From Meghimatium bilineatum (Eukaryota; Mollusca; Gastropoda; Stylommatophora; Philomycidae), in assembly GCA_034231615.1 (NCBI GenBank), contig CM067298.1, positions 52,356,883-52,420,882 of the forward strand: 64,000 nucleotides of DNA. Direction: 5' to 3'. Positions 32,990-43,699 of this stretch are shown piece after piece. The notes under the pieces were generated by a model, which was not told where the DNA came from, searched no databases, and saw nothing but the letters and a program-made list of their open reading frames with translations. The number at the start of each line of letters is the position of its first letter. Position 1 is the stretch's first letter. Made by a program: the position numbers and the translations under genes.

Positions 32990-33460
32990 ACACATACACT
33001 TATATATGGCTTAAAATCAATTCTATCTTCTAGCTCAGGGTTGCTTGTTTATCATCCATCTTTCATACATTAGTATAGAATAGATGTTGCATTTTTAGTT
33101 TGTTTCTGGGTTATTTGGATATTAGTAGATTCCTCATGTTGTTGAAAATACACTGTACTTTTAACCATTCCTATTCTTCTTTTAATCTCTTTTTCACATC
33201 TACCATCATTTGTAATTACGTGTCCAATGTACAGTTAATGATCTATTTATCTCAGTATTTTCCCATGTGCTTTTATGTTTAGTGTTTGCTCCTATTTGAT
33301 TTTACTGTCCTTGTTTTTGTTTCCTGGATGTTGTGTCTAGTCCATAGAATCTAGTCTTTGCTTGATTTGTCTCTGTTAATTTGTGTATCTCATGTTCACT
33401 ATCTGCTAAAGAGGACTGTGTCATTTGCAAATCTTAGAGATTGTTTATTTTCTCACTGAT
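32990..33460 (-). pseudogene. Possible LINE RT-thumb remnant
   Basis: The minus strand has a layout like the linker between RT and C-terminus of LINE D/LINE E (for example ILNINLISV and INFRLSEKI-type stretches), and the plus strand shares the TTGTTTTTGTTTCCTGG style with those copies. No motif long enough for a confident call. Confidence 0.25.
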
Positions 33461-33480
33461 CTTCAGCCAAACTGAAATTA

Positions 33481-33925
33481 GTGTTGAGTATTTAAGGTCA
33501 CAGTGCCCTGTCTCCTTCTGATGAGTTCGCTTTCAAATAATCAGCAGTAATCAACAAGGAAACTATATGTGACCTATTGGGTCATATAGACTAAGTCACT
33601 TGTACAGCTGTATACATGAATTACCAAAGCAGTCGCCAGATCACATATTACAAGACTTCCTAGTTATACCGAGTCGTACACTCAGAGTTTAAAAGGGATC
33701 CCCTAGTGTTGAGTATTTAAGGTCACAATGCCCTGTTTTCTTCAGATGAGTTCGCTTTCAAATAATCAGCAGTAATCAACAAGAAAACTATACGTGACCT
33801 CATATTCTCCTACATATTGGGTCATATAGACTACGCCACTTGTACAGCTGTATACGTGAATTACCAAAGTAGTCGCCAGATCACATATTACAAGACTTTC
33901 TAGTTATACCGTGTCGTACACTCAG
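33481..33925. repeat. Tandem duplication, two ~205-220 bp copies
   Basis: Copy 1 (33481-33685) and copy 2 (33706-33925) start GTGTTGAGTATTTAAGGTCA and end CGTACACTCAG, with about 93% identity by eye. Copy 2 has an extra ~21 bp (CATATTCTCCTACAT region). They are separated by a ~21-bp spacer. Confidence 0.9.
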
Positions 33926-34151
33926 TAAATTTGGAGAACCAGATAAGACTTCAAGCACGCCGTCTTATTCATACTGAATGAGACTGGTCGTTGAAGATGA
34001 AAGCACTTATATCTATAATACCCGCTGTGTTATCTTGATCATATACAGTCATACATACACGAGCAAGCGCGTATACACATTCCAATTAACACTGCTCTTG
34101 CAGACTTATGCGTGCTCAGTTGTGACCTTCGACAGTATAGAAAACGTAAAC

Positions 34152-34254
34152 ATGTGCCCTAGAAGGTCCATTTTAATTATTTCCGTGTATTTCGTTGGTT
34201 TAATAATTTCGTTGTATTTCGTCAGCCGTAGCTATTTTTGGCATACGACGCCAG
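34152..34254 (+). CDS. Candidate first exon, type II membrane anchor (speculative)
   Basis: The ATG at 34152 opens MCPRRSILIISVYFVGLIIS, LYFVSRSYFWHTTP: a short basic N-terminus and a roughly 20-residue hydrophobic segment, as in Golgi-type enzymes with an uncleaved signal anchor. A possible donor CCAG|GTATAT follows at 34255 (phase 1); without splicing the frame stops at TAA eight bases later. No downstream exon was identified within the window, and chance cannot be excluded. Confidence 0.2.
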
Positions 34255-34467
34255 GTATATAAAGTGAGCAATGATAATCGCGAGAATAATAAAAAAAACG
34301 TATTGAACGAAGTCCTCATTCATTCTGTAAACATGTCTTTTTACTAGCAAAAGCCACGGTTCAGTCTTTATCAGCAGACGGCGGAAGAGTATACGAGTAA
34401 ACAGAGCACACAATTTGCTGTGTGTATAAGTTCCTCAACTGTTCTCTCACGTGTGCACAATATATGA

Positions 34468-34671
34468 TTACAAATTCCTGTAGTCGCAATAAGCGATGTA
34501 AAATGGTATGATATCGCATTGAATGCAAATGGAGCACGCTACTCTTAAGTGAACCTCAGCCATAATGCTAAAATCTCCTTCCTGATCCTGCGGTGCGTAA
34601 CGGAAAAACACTTGAGACGCGTTAATTGTCTGGAAGGACTGAAGCCTCACCAGACCACCCAATCCAATCAC
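34468..34671 (-). other. Candidate coding exon of unknown family (speculative)
   Basis: The frame contains VRLQSFQTINASQVFFRYA, PQDQEGDFSIMAEV, with balanced composition unlike the surrounding AT-rich shadows. An AG acceptor (CCACTAAG) and a weak GT donor (GCTGAG|GTTCAC) are possible. No family recognised. Confidence 0.2.
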
Positions 34672-34793
34672 TTAGTGGATATATAGATGTATATAAATAA
34701 ATGTAGCTCTCATTATTTCTATGCGTGCGCTAACTTATTCATATACTTATAGGAAGATTGAATTTGTTTAAATATTTTATTAATTTGTAAGCA

Positions 34794-35050
34794 GGCCCGT
34801 AGATATGGGGGGGGGGGAGGAATTGGAGTGTTCACTTCCTCTCCTTAAGTAAATCAGAAAATGGCTTCTAGTACTATAAACTCGGTCAAAGGCCTAAAAA
34901 CCACCCTTAGCGCTTCTAACAAAAAAGGTCTTTCGAATTTTTTATCACCATACAATTACGTAATCGTAAACACACATACCCGCACGAATTACTTTTTGGG
35001 TTAAACCCCCACCACCTATGAGGGGAGCATATTTACAGTCCTGTTTGTAA
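34794..35050. repeat. Interspersed DNA repeat with CCCGTAGATAT terminus
   Basis: It starts GCAGGCCCGTAGATATGGGG and contains AAAGGTCTTTCGAATTTTTT. Related blocks occur at 36490-36720, 55180-55290 (AATAGGTCTTTCGTGTTTTT) and 58380-58525, the last ending TATCTACGGACC, the reverse complement of this start. Probably a non-autonomous DNA transposon family. Confidence 0.45.
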
Positions 35051-35624
35051 GTAACTATAAAATTGGGGACAAGACATGTCTCTGAAGTTATGAGAAATAA
35101 AAGTCATCTGATAGATAAAATAACTTGTTTATATCAACTGAGTCTGCAAATAGAGAAGTGGCTCCACATTTCCAATGTGAGGAGTGATAGTAAAGATGAA
35201 TAGGGCAACTTTCAACAATTCTGAATCAAGTACACACCTTTAGATTTCTTTAATATTTTGTCCATTTTTGATGTGATAACAATTCGATGAATTCTTTTCG
35301 ATTGAAACTCCTATCTTAATCAGGCATTGGAAAGCGGATTCCGCATCACTCCACTACGGTACCTCATACAGGGTCATCTATTTAAAACATGATAATTCTC
35401 CAATTTTAAGGATAACCGAAAAGGACACAATATAAACATATCATAAGTAATGTCAGAAATACTTTTGAATCGTTTTAGTTGGACATTTCTATGCCATTCA
35501 TTATAATATCAATAAGGAAAATTCGACTAAAAGTGCGGAAAGTAAAAACCCGAACATTTTGGCAAATATGTACATATGAAAAAGAGATAATGTCTGGGAA
35601 ATAGACATATGGTAACCCTAGCAG

Positions 35625-35930
35625 ACGCGCAGTAGCCTAGTTGATAATGAGCTTACTTGCTATCACGAATTACTGCGTACCAGATTCGAAACCACATCAG
35701 GGAAATAAAAAATCCGGGTTGTGATTTCTCGCTTCACACGACCACTTCTCCAGTTGACTCAGCTGTAAATGAGTAACTGACGCATGAGATAGGGGAGGTA
35801 AAAACAGCAAGGAAGAGAATTGGCCACCCCACCTAATAGTTACTGCGGCTTATCACATGAAGAGTTAATCTTCATCCCCGACGGAAGATGCCATGGGACC
35901 TACCTATACCTATGGTAACCCTAGCTCTAA
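35625..35930 (+). repeat. SINE with tRNA-like head and conserved-core body
   Basis: The head GCAGTAGCCTAGTTGATAAT carries an A-box-like start, with CAGATTCGAAACCAC at the B-box position. The body contains CAGCTGTAAATGAGTAACTG, GGAAGAGAATTGGCCACCCC and ACCTAATAGTTACTGCGGC, the structure of SINEs with a conserved central domain. One copy in this window. Confidence 0.6.
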
Positions 35931-36214
35931 TGCTGGTTATTCACAGAAATTGAAGCAACGCTAAAGAGTTGAGCTCGTGGTGTCGCTCGCCACCTTTCAG
36001 TCAACATGGCACGTAAATTCCCAAAGTACAGTGTGTTCCAAAACTACTGGCTTGGATAGTGTTATATAGTTCTGCTGGCTCATCTGGAATCTTCCTTCTT
36101 AAAAGTGACGTATTTTACTTTTCTCGTGATTTGTATTGGTCACTTTGTGTCTACGGTCAATATAATTGGTTTCATCTGTTTTGGTGAAGATGTTCGCTTT
36201 TCTAAACATGAGTA

Positions 36215-36480
36215 ATGATGTCCAAGTCTAAATCATTTGCTTTGAACTTGGATCTCCTTGATTGGAACTATAGCACCGGAATTACTACAGGAATCTCCAT
36301 TCATCTGTGTTTATTAACATCTGCACTAACAAAATTGCACAGGTGCAGGCTGCTGGACCTGGTATCCTCACATATGCGGATGACCTTTTATTTTACAATC
36401 TGGGCAGAAACATATCTGACAATATTGAGATCATGTAGAGTAAACTAGAACGGTTTTCTCCTGGTGCACAAATTACTATC
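36215..36480 (+). pseudogene. LINE I RT fragment with YADD
   Basis: Plus strand: NICTNKIAQVQAAGPGILTY, ADDLLFYNLGRNISDNIE, FSPGAQITIKFVDKW. RT motif C is intact as YADDL. Separated from the next LINE I block by a DNA repeat and SINE-1. Confidence 0.7.
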
Positions 36481-36489
36481 AAGTTCGTA

Positions 36490-36780
36490 GATAAGTGGGT
36501 TCAATTCCCCCTCCCTCCCTCTCTCTCAGGAAATCAGAACATGACTTTAAGTACTAGGAATTTAGGTAAAAGACGGGTAACCTTCCATCCTTTAAAACAA
36601 TGATTTTCTATTTTTTTTAATCACAAATTTTATAAAATTTCCATAAAAACGAAATAATTGCACACGAAAATGAGCGAATTACTATTTTTAAGGTACCCTC
36701 CGCCTTATTTACTGAAAATGTATATACAGCCATGGATACAATGCAGTTATAAATTCATCCAAGTCAAAGACCTTTTTTTA
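36490..36780. repeat. Interspersed DNA repeat (same family as 34794)
   Basis: Shares the CCCTCCCTC tract, CAGGAAATCAGAACATGAC and the ACTAGGAATTTAGG style with 34800-34900. Lies between LINE I blocks. Confidence 0.4.
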
Positions 36781-36791
36781 AACAACAAGAT

Positions 36792-36943
36792 CCGCCGGAG
36801 ACGGATGTGTCGGGCCATTGGTGCAAATAAAACGGCGAGACAACGCATTTCCATTTTCTGAACTACATCCTGCTGGAAATCTAGCAGTACCATGGTCCTG
36901 CTAGATTCAGTAGGAGTTTGAGAATGAACGCAGAAGAAGAAGA
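36792..36943 (+). mobile_element. SINE-1 copy with 11-bp target duplication
   Basis: Flanked by AACAACAAGAT on both sides (36781-36791 and 36944-36954). Reads in sense: CCGCCGGAGACGGATGTGTC, GGGCCATTGGTGCAAATAAA, ACGGCGAGACAACGC, CATCCTGCTGGAAATCTAGC, the palindrome around ACCATGGT, and a (GAA)n tail. The insertion site is inside older repeat sequence. Confidence 0.88.
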
Positions 36944-36954
36944 AACAACAAGAT

Positions 36955-37860
36955 AGTTACAGACACACTGCCAGCCGCATGGGCATCAACAGAGAGAATA
37001 CTATGAAATACCAAGAAATCACGTTCGATTGAAGCCTCTCTTGCGAAACATGTCGACAATGTCATTCCGAAAGCTAAGTACATTTAAAGTCATGGTTTAC
37101 GCACAGATCGAAGAAACTTGTTCTACTAATACAGGCCGTGGTACTACATGTGATACACTGCAATCTAAGATTACCTTGTGTCGCAAACACAAGGCGTTAT
37201 CCTGAGTAGAGTCCAGAATGAAGTCATGAGGGCTGTTTTAGGATACATCAGAGATACACCCATTGCTGCCATATTTCTTCTAGATCTACTGAACATCAAA
37301 GACATCGAGTAGTGCTGGTGAAAGACTACTTTGAAGTCGCCAACATTGGGCACCATCTTTTGCACCGACCTCTAGGTAAAATATAAGGAAGGCGAATTAA
37401 ACGAGAACATTGGATGGCAGAAGCAGACTTTACCCTACTAAGAATCTGCGAGATAGAAATAGGAAGAGTATGCGAATGGGCGAAAATAAACAAAGAGAGA
37501 CAGTTCTTGACAAATATTGTGATACAACTAGGAAACTAGTGTCGCGATTGGGCAGCAACCAAGGCAGAGGGAACAATACAATAACTCAACCAACAGTACT
37601 CAAGGCCACACGATATACTGATGTACAAAGATGCTTCTGTAATAAGAAAAAAAAAGTGTGGATGAGGTTTTGTCTTCTACCAAATGGGCATGAAAGTGAT
37701 CGGGATTTCTGCTGCTGTCTATCCCACAACAAAATTGAACATGAAAATGGAAATAGAGGTAACATCGTATCTCACCACTTGACTGATGTCGCAACCACAC
37801 ACTTCTATCACCACTTGGCTGATGTCGCAACCACACACTTCTAAGTGATTCTAGCAAACT
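36955..37860 (+). pseudogene. LINE I middle part, RT thumb to RNase H start
   Basis: Broken frames along the plus strand: FRKLSTFKVMVYAQ, then RVQNEVMRAVLGYIRDTPIA (frame-corrected reading), FKVANIGHHLLH, and GDRNRKSMRMGENKQRETV. Near the right end a 39-bp unit containing GATGTCGCAACCACACACTT is tandemly duplicated (37765-37842). The order is colinear with the second copy at 38384. Confidence 0.65.
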
Positions 37861-38162
37861 CACAAGGTATGCTGCACAAGGTAGATAAGTGCATAATAAG
37901 ATAGGAGTGAGTGGAAGAGGCTGAACAACTTGCACAGAAATGAGAGGCTTACCGAGTGTCAGCGAGACAATGTTCTACAAAGGAAACGTCACATAGATAG
38001 ATACCAAATATGACAACAACTTTTCCCTATTACGTCTAGTGGTACTGCAACCTACAGTCACAAGATGGGCAGGGATTCTACTCCATAGGGGACTTTGCCA
38101 TTGCTTTTATTCTCGAGACATGCGGCAGATAAAAGGGGGGGGGGTTGACCTCCCCCCAACAG

Positions 38163-38340
38163 TCAGTGCAGGATTTACCTATAAGCTAAACAAACTATAG
38201 CTTAGGGCCCCCACTTTCTTGGGTACTGATTATAAATGATTATTAAAAAATCATATTTGGCACTGACATATATCTGGACTTATAAAGGGTCCCATATCTC
38301 AAATAGCTTAAGGCATTATAAAGTCTAAATTCAGTGTAAA
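38163..38340. repeat. hAT-like element end
   Basis: CAGTGCAGGATTTACCTATA then AGCTTAGGGCCCCCAC resembles the CAGTGGCGGATTTAC...GGGCCCC terminus of a widespread hAT type. A related end lies at 54688-54760 (GTGCAGGATTTACGTATAGG). The other terminus was not found. Confidence 0.5.
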
Positions 38341-38383
38341 TTCACGTATCTTTCATGAAACGTGGAGAATGTCATTCAGAAAG

Positions 38384-39600
38384 CTAAGATGATTGTCAGT
38401 GCAGTAAAAATCATGGCACCTGCAGAGATGTAGTAGTAAACCCTTTTTTTTAGATGAAGCAGGCAGTGATATTATCTGTGTTGGACTATGGTTTAGGTTT
38501 ACTTGCACTGTTGCAAACACAGGAGGATAGATTAGAGAGAGTTCAAAACGAGGCCATGAGAGCTGTCCTAGAATGCACAAGAGATACACCTATCGCGACT
38601 ATGAGGTTTCACCTAGACCCACTGAGCATCAAATCAAGACATAAAATAGCTCAGGTTAAAGAATACTTCAAGGTCGCCAATAATGATCATCACAATTTAA
38701 CACCAATCTCTACACAACACAAAAGGAAAGCATACCAGGAGAGGAAGGTCTTGGATGGCAGAAGACACCCTACTCAGAGATTGTGAGCTGGAGGAAGTGG
38801 GAAGATGCTGTAAATGGGTGATATTTGCAAAGAGATAAAGTTATTGACAACAGTTGTGATACAGAAGGGAAGAGAGAACTGCAACTGGGCTACCAACAGA
38901 ACAGAGGGAATGATATATGAACTCATACTGCATCACTGGAAGCCACACAATACAATAATTTACATAGACAGCTCAGTAACACAAGAAACAAACAGGTGTG
39001 GCTGGGGTTTCATGGCCTACCAAAATGGCAAGAAATTAGCTGAGAAGTCAGCTGCGTACCCCAATTACAACATTGAATATGAGAATGGAAATAGAAGCAG
39101 TGACAGCAGTTCTCATTTGGCTGGCGATGCAACCACCAACAGACTCAGTGATTCTATCGGACTCTTAATGTATGCTGTGCAAGATAGAAAAGTGTATGAT
39201 CAGAACTGAATGGGTCACTCAGTCCAGGTCATGCTGGGGTCAGGGGAAACGAAATAGTCGATGTGTTGGCTGTTAAAGCTTTGGTGAACGGCACTGAGAT
39301 AAGAAGAGACATTATTGAATTGATTAGAGCAGTCATGGATACCTTACAAGAAGACAAGGAGGAGGTAGAACGAGACAATGTACATATTCAGAGAATGGTA
39401 GAAATGTGAGTGATTAGAGACAATGGGAGAAAGTGCTCCCTCTCTGGAAAGATAAGAATGTGTAATCAGCAACTTACTGGGACAATGAGCTTATACACTT
39501 TTAGATGGCTGATGGAGCTGCAAGCAGATAATATATGGGAATGCCCCCAGTGCTATGACGCTTGTTTCTAGTCAAGAATCAATCAAATACTAATACAAAA
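38384..39600 (+). pseudogene. LINE I: RT thumb, RNase H, C-terminus and 3' end
   Basis: Open from 38454: VILSVLDYGLGLLALLQTQE, RVQNEAMRAVLECTRDTPIA, MRFHLDPLSIKSRHKIAQV. Then RNase H in shifting frames: IIYIDSSVTQETNRCGWGFM (first Asp), MEIEAVTAVLIWLAM (Glu), VILSDS (Asp), SPGHAGVRGNEIVDVLAVKA (last Asp). The C-terminus has WECPQCYDACF, then the tail TCTAGTCAAGAATCAATCAA. All four RNase H acidic residues remain although the frame is broken. Confidence 0.8.
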
Positions 39601-39894
39601 TGTAAAACTCTTAAAAGAAGCCAATATATGTAAATACACATGAAAGTCACAAAAAAAGCAGGTGATACTTATACATAGTATAGATTTATTAAAAATATCA
39701 CATCATTATCACAAACCAAAATCAATGAATGCAATATACTTAGTTCTGCAGAAATATATAGAGCTAATCATGTGATTTATACAATGCCATAGAAGAAAAA
39801 ACTAGATAAAGTAACAGATATGTGATTATATAGAAGATGCCAAATTTGATGAATAGATAACAGTCATGATGTTCTGAAAGAGTTATCTGCAGTA

Positions 39895-40030
39895 TATTTT
39901 CTTTTTTTTGCATTCATTCTCAAATTCATGAAGATTATCAGTATGTAGCGTGGAGAATGGGATGTGTTGGATCACGGTTTATAGCTTGGCTGCAAAATCT
40001 ATGCCATTTGACATGACGCATCCGTTTTCA
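39895..40030 (-). repeat. SINE-2 fragment (tail part)
   Basis: On the minus strand: ATGCGTCATGTCAAATGGC, CCAAGCTATAAACCGTGATC, CACATCCCATTCTCC and TTTGAGAATGAATGC, the SINE-2/LINE A tail order. It adjoins the LINE I copy. Confidence 0.45.
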
Positions 40031-40235
40031 GCATCAGAATAATACTAACATATATAAACAAACAAAAAAGCAGCCTTAGGTTACTTTTGTTGTATTTATG
40101 TGGGAGTCATATGAAAAGGAGTTGGGCACTTCATGGCAACAATAAAATTTCACAGAAAAAAAAAAATAGGGATACAGAAAGATAATGTTTGACAGTGAAT
40201 AAGGATGACAGAGGATGTTGGGCATTGAATAAGGA

Positions 40236-40470
40236 TTTCATCCATCTATCAAATCTAACCTTTCTATCTATTCAATCTAACCTATATACCAATCTAATAT
40301 AATCTATATATCTATCAAATCTAATCTAACCTATATATCTATTGAATCTAATCTAACTTATATATCTATTGAATCTAATCTAACCTATATATATCTATCG
40401 ATCACATCGTATCCATCTATCTATCTATATCTAATCTAACCTATATATCTATCTAACGTAACCTATTTAT
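40236..40470. repeat. Minisatellite with ATCTAACCTATATATCTATC unit
   Basis: Around ten imperfect 20-25 bp units of AATCTAACCTATATATCTAT type. Confidence 0.9.
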
Positions 40471-40479
40471 CTCGCTATG

Positions 40480-41215
40480 TTTCTTCAGCGCCGAATACAG
40501 TGCACAGGGCAGAAATCAAGAGCTCTCCAGTTCAAGTAAAGTAATGTTACGGTGAGTAATTCTTGCATGTTGTTGAGACACAGTCTCTTTTCACATTTTC
40601 TCTTTGATGGTTGTTCTGCAAAGAGTCTGTCGTGGTCTTCCTCTGTCTTGCCATCTGGTACCCATTTGATAGTTTTTAGTGGTAGTTTGTTTTCATTCAT
40701 TCTAAGTACATGTGCATCATTTTCTTCTTATTGCTGTAGAAACATATTGCTGTTTTGTGTCTTCTCTTGCTTTGCTTGTTTGACTTGAATTCTTGCCAAC
40801 CAATATTTAAGAGTATTCTAAGACATTTATTTTCAAATGAATTTAATTATTTTTTAAATAATTTAGTGCTTTTAGTATTTTCCAACTTTCACAACCATAT
40901 GTTAATACAGGTATTACATCGGAGTTGAACAGTTTTTGTATATTTACTTATTGTTTTAGATTTCATGATGTTAGTTAGTTTTTGTATATTTACTTATTGT
41001 TTTAGATTTCATGATTGTTAGTTTTTGTATATTTACTTATTTTAGATTTTCTAATGTTTGTTAAGTAGTTGACACAATTCTGGTAGAATCTCTTGTATCT
41101 CTGTGTCATTTTGATGCTTAATAGGAAAAGTTGTCAACCGTTTAATTATTTCTCCATTGAGAGTGATTTTAAAATTACAGGGTAGTTAGTAAAATTCATG
41201 ATCTTAGTCTAAAAT
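40480..41215 (-). pseudogene. LINE E C-terminal part
   Basis: Minus strand, 40700-40485: NENKLPLKTIKWVPDGKTEE, CEKRLCLNNMQELL, LNWRALDFCPVHCI, corresponding to a K.LK.VPDGKR.RGRP block and the LDW+.L.C...RR+ ending of LINE ORFs. Upstream to about 41215 is degenerate RT-thumb sequence with a small duplication at 40933-41065. Confidence 0.55.
40933..41065. repeat. Short tandem duplication, three units
   Basis: TTTTTGTATATTTACTTATT followed by GTTTTAGATTTCATGAT occurs three times with small indels. Confidence 0.85.
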
Positions 41216-41980
41216 AGAACTGCAACACAATATATAGCCGGAAAGTTATGAAGAAACATTATTATATCCCCAACTTCCAAAAGGATCATTACTGGGTATG
41301 TATTTCAGCACCAAATAACCCCTAAATTGTTATTTGACTCTAAATTCTATTTAAAAGAGTACTTTATTTAAAGTCAATACTAAAGTCAAGACAGGTGTTC
41401 TCAATGAAATCATAGTATATTCAGTACAAAATACAAAAAATCTGTAGAAGTTGAAATGAACGTATTATTGTCTATGTCAGTTGGTAAAATAAATAGAAAA
41501 TATTTAAAAGAATGTATTTACAAGAAGTCTTTTGCACAAAACACAAAGCCAATAGTGTGTCAAATATTAAATCTATTTCATTTAACACACTTTATTTCCC
41601 AGTAACCCAAGCCTGTCTTTCTAAACATAACTTGAAATGTCATTTGTGCACATTCTTTAATGTGTCAATATAAAAATATCCACTCATAAAAAAAGTATTT
41701 GCTCTCAGGCAACTTCTATTATATCACTGATGTATTTCTACATATTCTATCTATTGACAATAAACATGTGCAAGTATATCCATACACGTTTTTTAAACCA
41801 ACTTTACAGCCAGTATTTCATTAACAGTATTTTAGCAAGTAGGCTATTTTATCATTACAGCGCACAGATTATTGGTAACAAAGTATAAATGATGTAACGG
41901 AAGTAGCCCTGGCTACTTTCAAGACTTTCCCTGTAGTTGTAACCTTCGATAACAGTTACCATGTTGTTCCGACAGAGAAC
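41216..41980. other. No gene or repeat recognised
   Basis: AT-rich sequence; nothing supported. Confidence 0.4.
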
Positions 41981-41984
41981 ATAG

Positions 41985-42185
41985 GTATGTTGTGCTTGAA
42001 CTAGTACGGGCACGACATGAGTGGGCGGAACGGCAAAGAAACTTGTCGCAAGGGCCAGAGCTGTGCCCTGATGTCAATGTTTGTTTCGGCGACATTAGAC
42101 TCTGCTGCTGCTGGAACAGAGGGCAGAGCACTTATGGGAATGCCCCATGTGCTGTGAGGCCAATTTCTAATCAAGAATCAAGACT
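41985..42185 (+). repeat. LINE I-like 3' end
   Basis: It ends CTTATGGGAATGCCCCATGT, GCTGTGAGGCCAATTTCTAA, TCAAGAATCAAGA, the same 3' terminus as LINE I at 39530-39590 and 61500-61560. The upstream part (GAACTAGTACGGGCACG) encodes a basic C-terminal segment. Confidence 0.6.
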
Positions 42186-42197
42186 ATTTATCTTATT

Positions 42198-42450
42198 TTT
42201 ATTCTGTGTTCATTATCAAACTCCTGCAGATTAGAAGATTGTAGTCCAGAGAACGGAATGTGTTGTGTCATTGTTTACAGCATGGCTGGGATATGTTCGT
42301 CTTTTGGCCGATTTCAGAATGGCTTTTGGGCGACTTTGACTCTCTATAGAATGGAACAACAAATTCCACTCCAAAACATCCTTCGGCATGCATGGCAGGT
42401 AACAGTGTTACTATTCTTTGCTCCCCTTTGAGCAACAACACACGTGCAAA
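42198..42450 (-). repeat. SINE-2 copy, most complete
   Basis: Minus strand: GGAGCAAAGAATAGTAACAC, TGTTACCTGCCATGCATGCC, TGTTGTTCCATTCTATAGAG, CGGCCAAAAGACGAACATAT, GCTGTAAACAATGACACAAC, ATTCCGTTCTCTGGACTAC, CTGCAGGAGTTTGATAATG, AACAC. Longer head than SINE-1 but same tail. Directly adjoins the LINE I 3' end. Confidence 0.65.
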
Positions 42451-43690
42451 TACCATCAACATTCACATTAATATATGTCATAAGAAACTTTATGTAAAAG
42501 GAAATACAAGTGATCCAGCATTTTATTTTTGTATTTTTGATGTAAATCATGTAACCCTGTAATAAATCTGCATCAACTTTTGACCACATTTATTTATTGA
42601 ATGTTCCATCCTGATTATATTTGAATCAGTAAAATATTGTGGTGTATATCAAAGGTGAGTAAAATACAGCCCCCAAAAAAAACATTTTTACTGGCCTATC
42701 AGACTGATTTAAAATGACTATGTGCAATTGCTTCTCAGGTCAGAGAATATCAAATCAAACGCTACCTGTGAAAAACTGTAAAATACAATGCTAAATAGTG
42801 ATAATAAGGGAATTATTTCTTCACAACTTTTATGTAACTAGCTGAAAGCAGTATTGCTCACTACCAACTTCAGCATTTGACATTGAAGACTTTAAACACA
42901 ACAAGCCTTCTACTGTTTATAACGTAGCAAAAATTCTTGGAGCTGGCTGACAACTGCGTCTATGGCCTTTGCAAGCTCAAAGGATATAAAAAAGTTTGAT
43001 GGTCTCCATACGGCAACAAAAATTACTAAATTTGGCCAGCTAAATAAAAAAGGTTGCCCTCTGATCAAAATTGAAATTTTAATAAAAAGGTTGTATGCAA
43101 TCAGCAAACAAATGCATGTAAGAGAACTGTGCACCAAATGAAACAAAGGAATTGGTCCTCTAATTGTGTCTTGATTATTTAGATTTAGATACCAAGCATA
43201 GGCCTACATGTTGTAAATGCATGGAAACCAAATTGCAAAAGGTCAATGAATGAAACAAAACGGGGAGAGGTAAATTAAAATACACTGATAATTATAAACA
43301 TTTCGACCATTATTACTCACAGATAAGTAATTCAACTTCTGAGAAAATAAAGAATATTGGGAATCACAGAAAATACAATGTGTATCTAATATATACAACA
43401 ATTGATGTCTATGATGGCCTAATATAATATGAAATAATCTGTGCTGCTTTTGAAGATAGTTTAATTACAATTTGTCATGAAAGCACATAATCAATTTCCA
43501 TTATAATACAGTTATATGTGTAGCTAAACAAAACATTTAAAAAGCAAGTACTTGAGTAAGTTTATACACATAAAAGCTAGATTATATTACAATTGTTAAT
43601 ATTTAAAATTTCACTATTAGTACACAGCGCTGAATTTATCCTTTGTGTATTATAAATTACGTTATATGATAAAAAGCATAAGATTTTGTG
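42451..43690. other. No gene or repeat recognised
   Basis: AT-rich, with minor palindromes. Short frames only. Confidence 0.4.
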
Positions 43691-43699
43691 GAGTTTTTG

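Noticed and set aside
33481-33925. The two 220-bp copies as LTRs of a tiny LTR element
   Set aside because: Only ~21 bp separates them, with no primer-binding site, polypurine tract or TG...CA ends; a plain tandem duplication is simpler.
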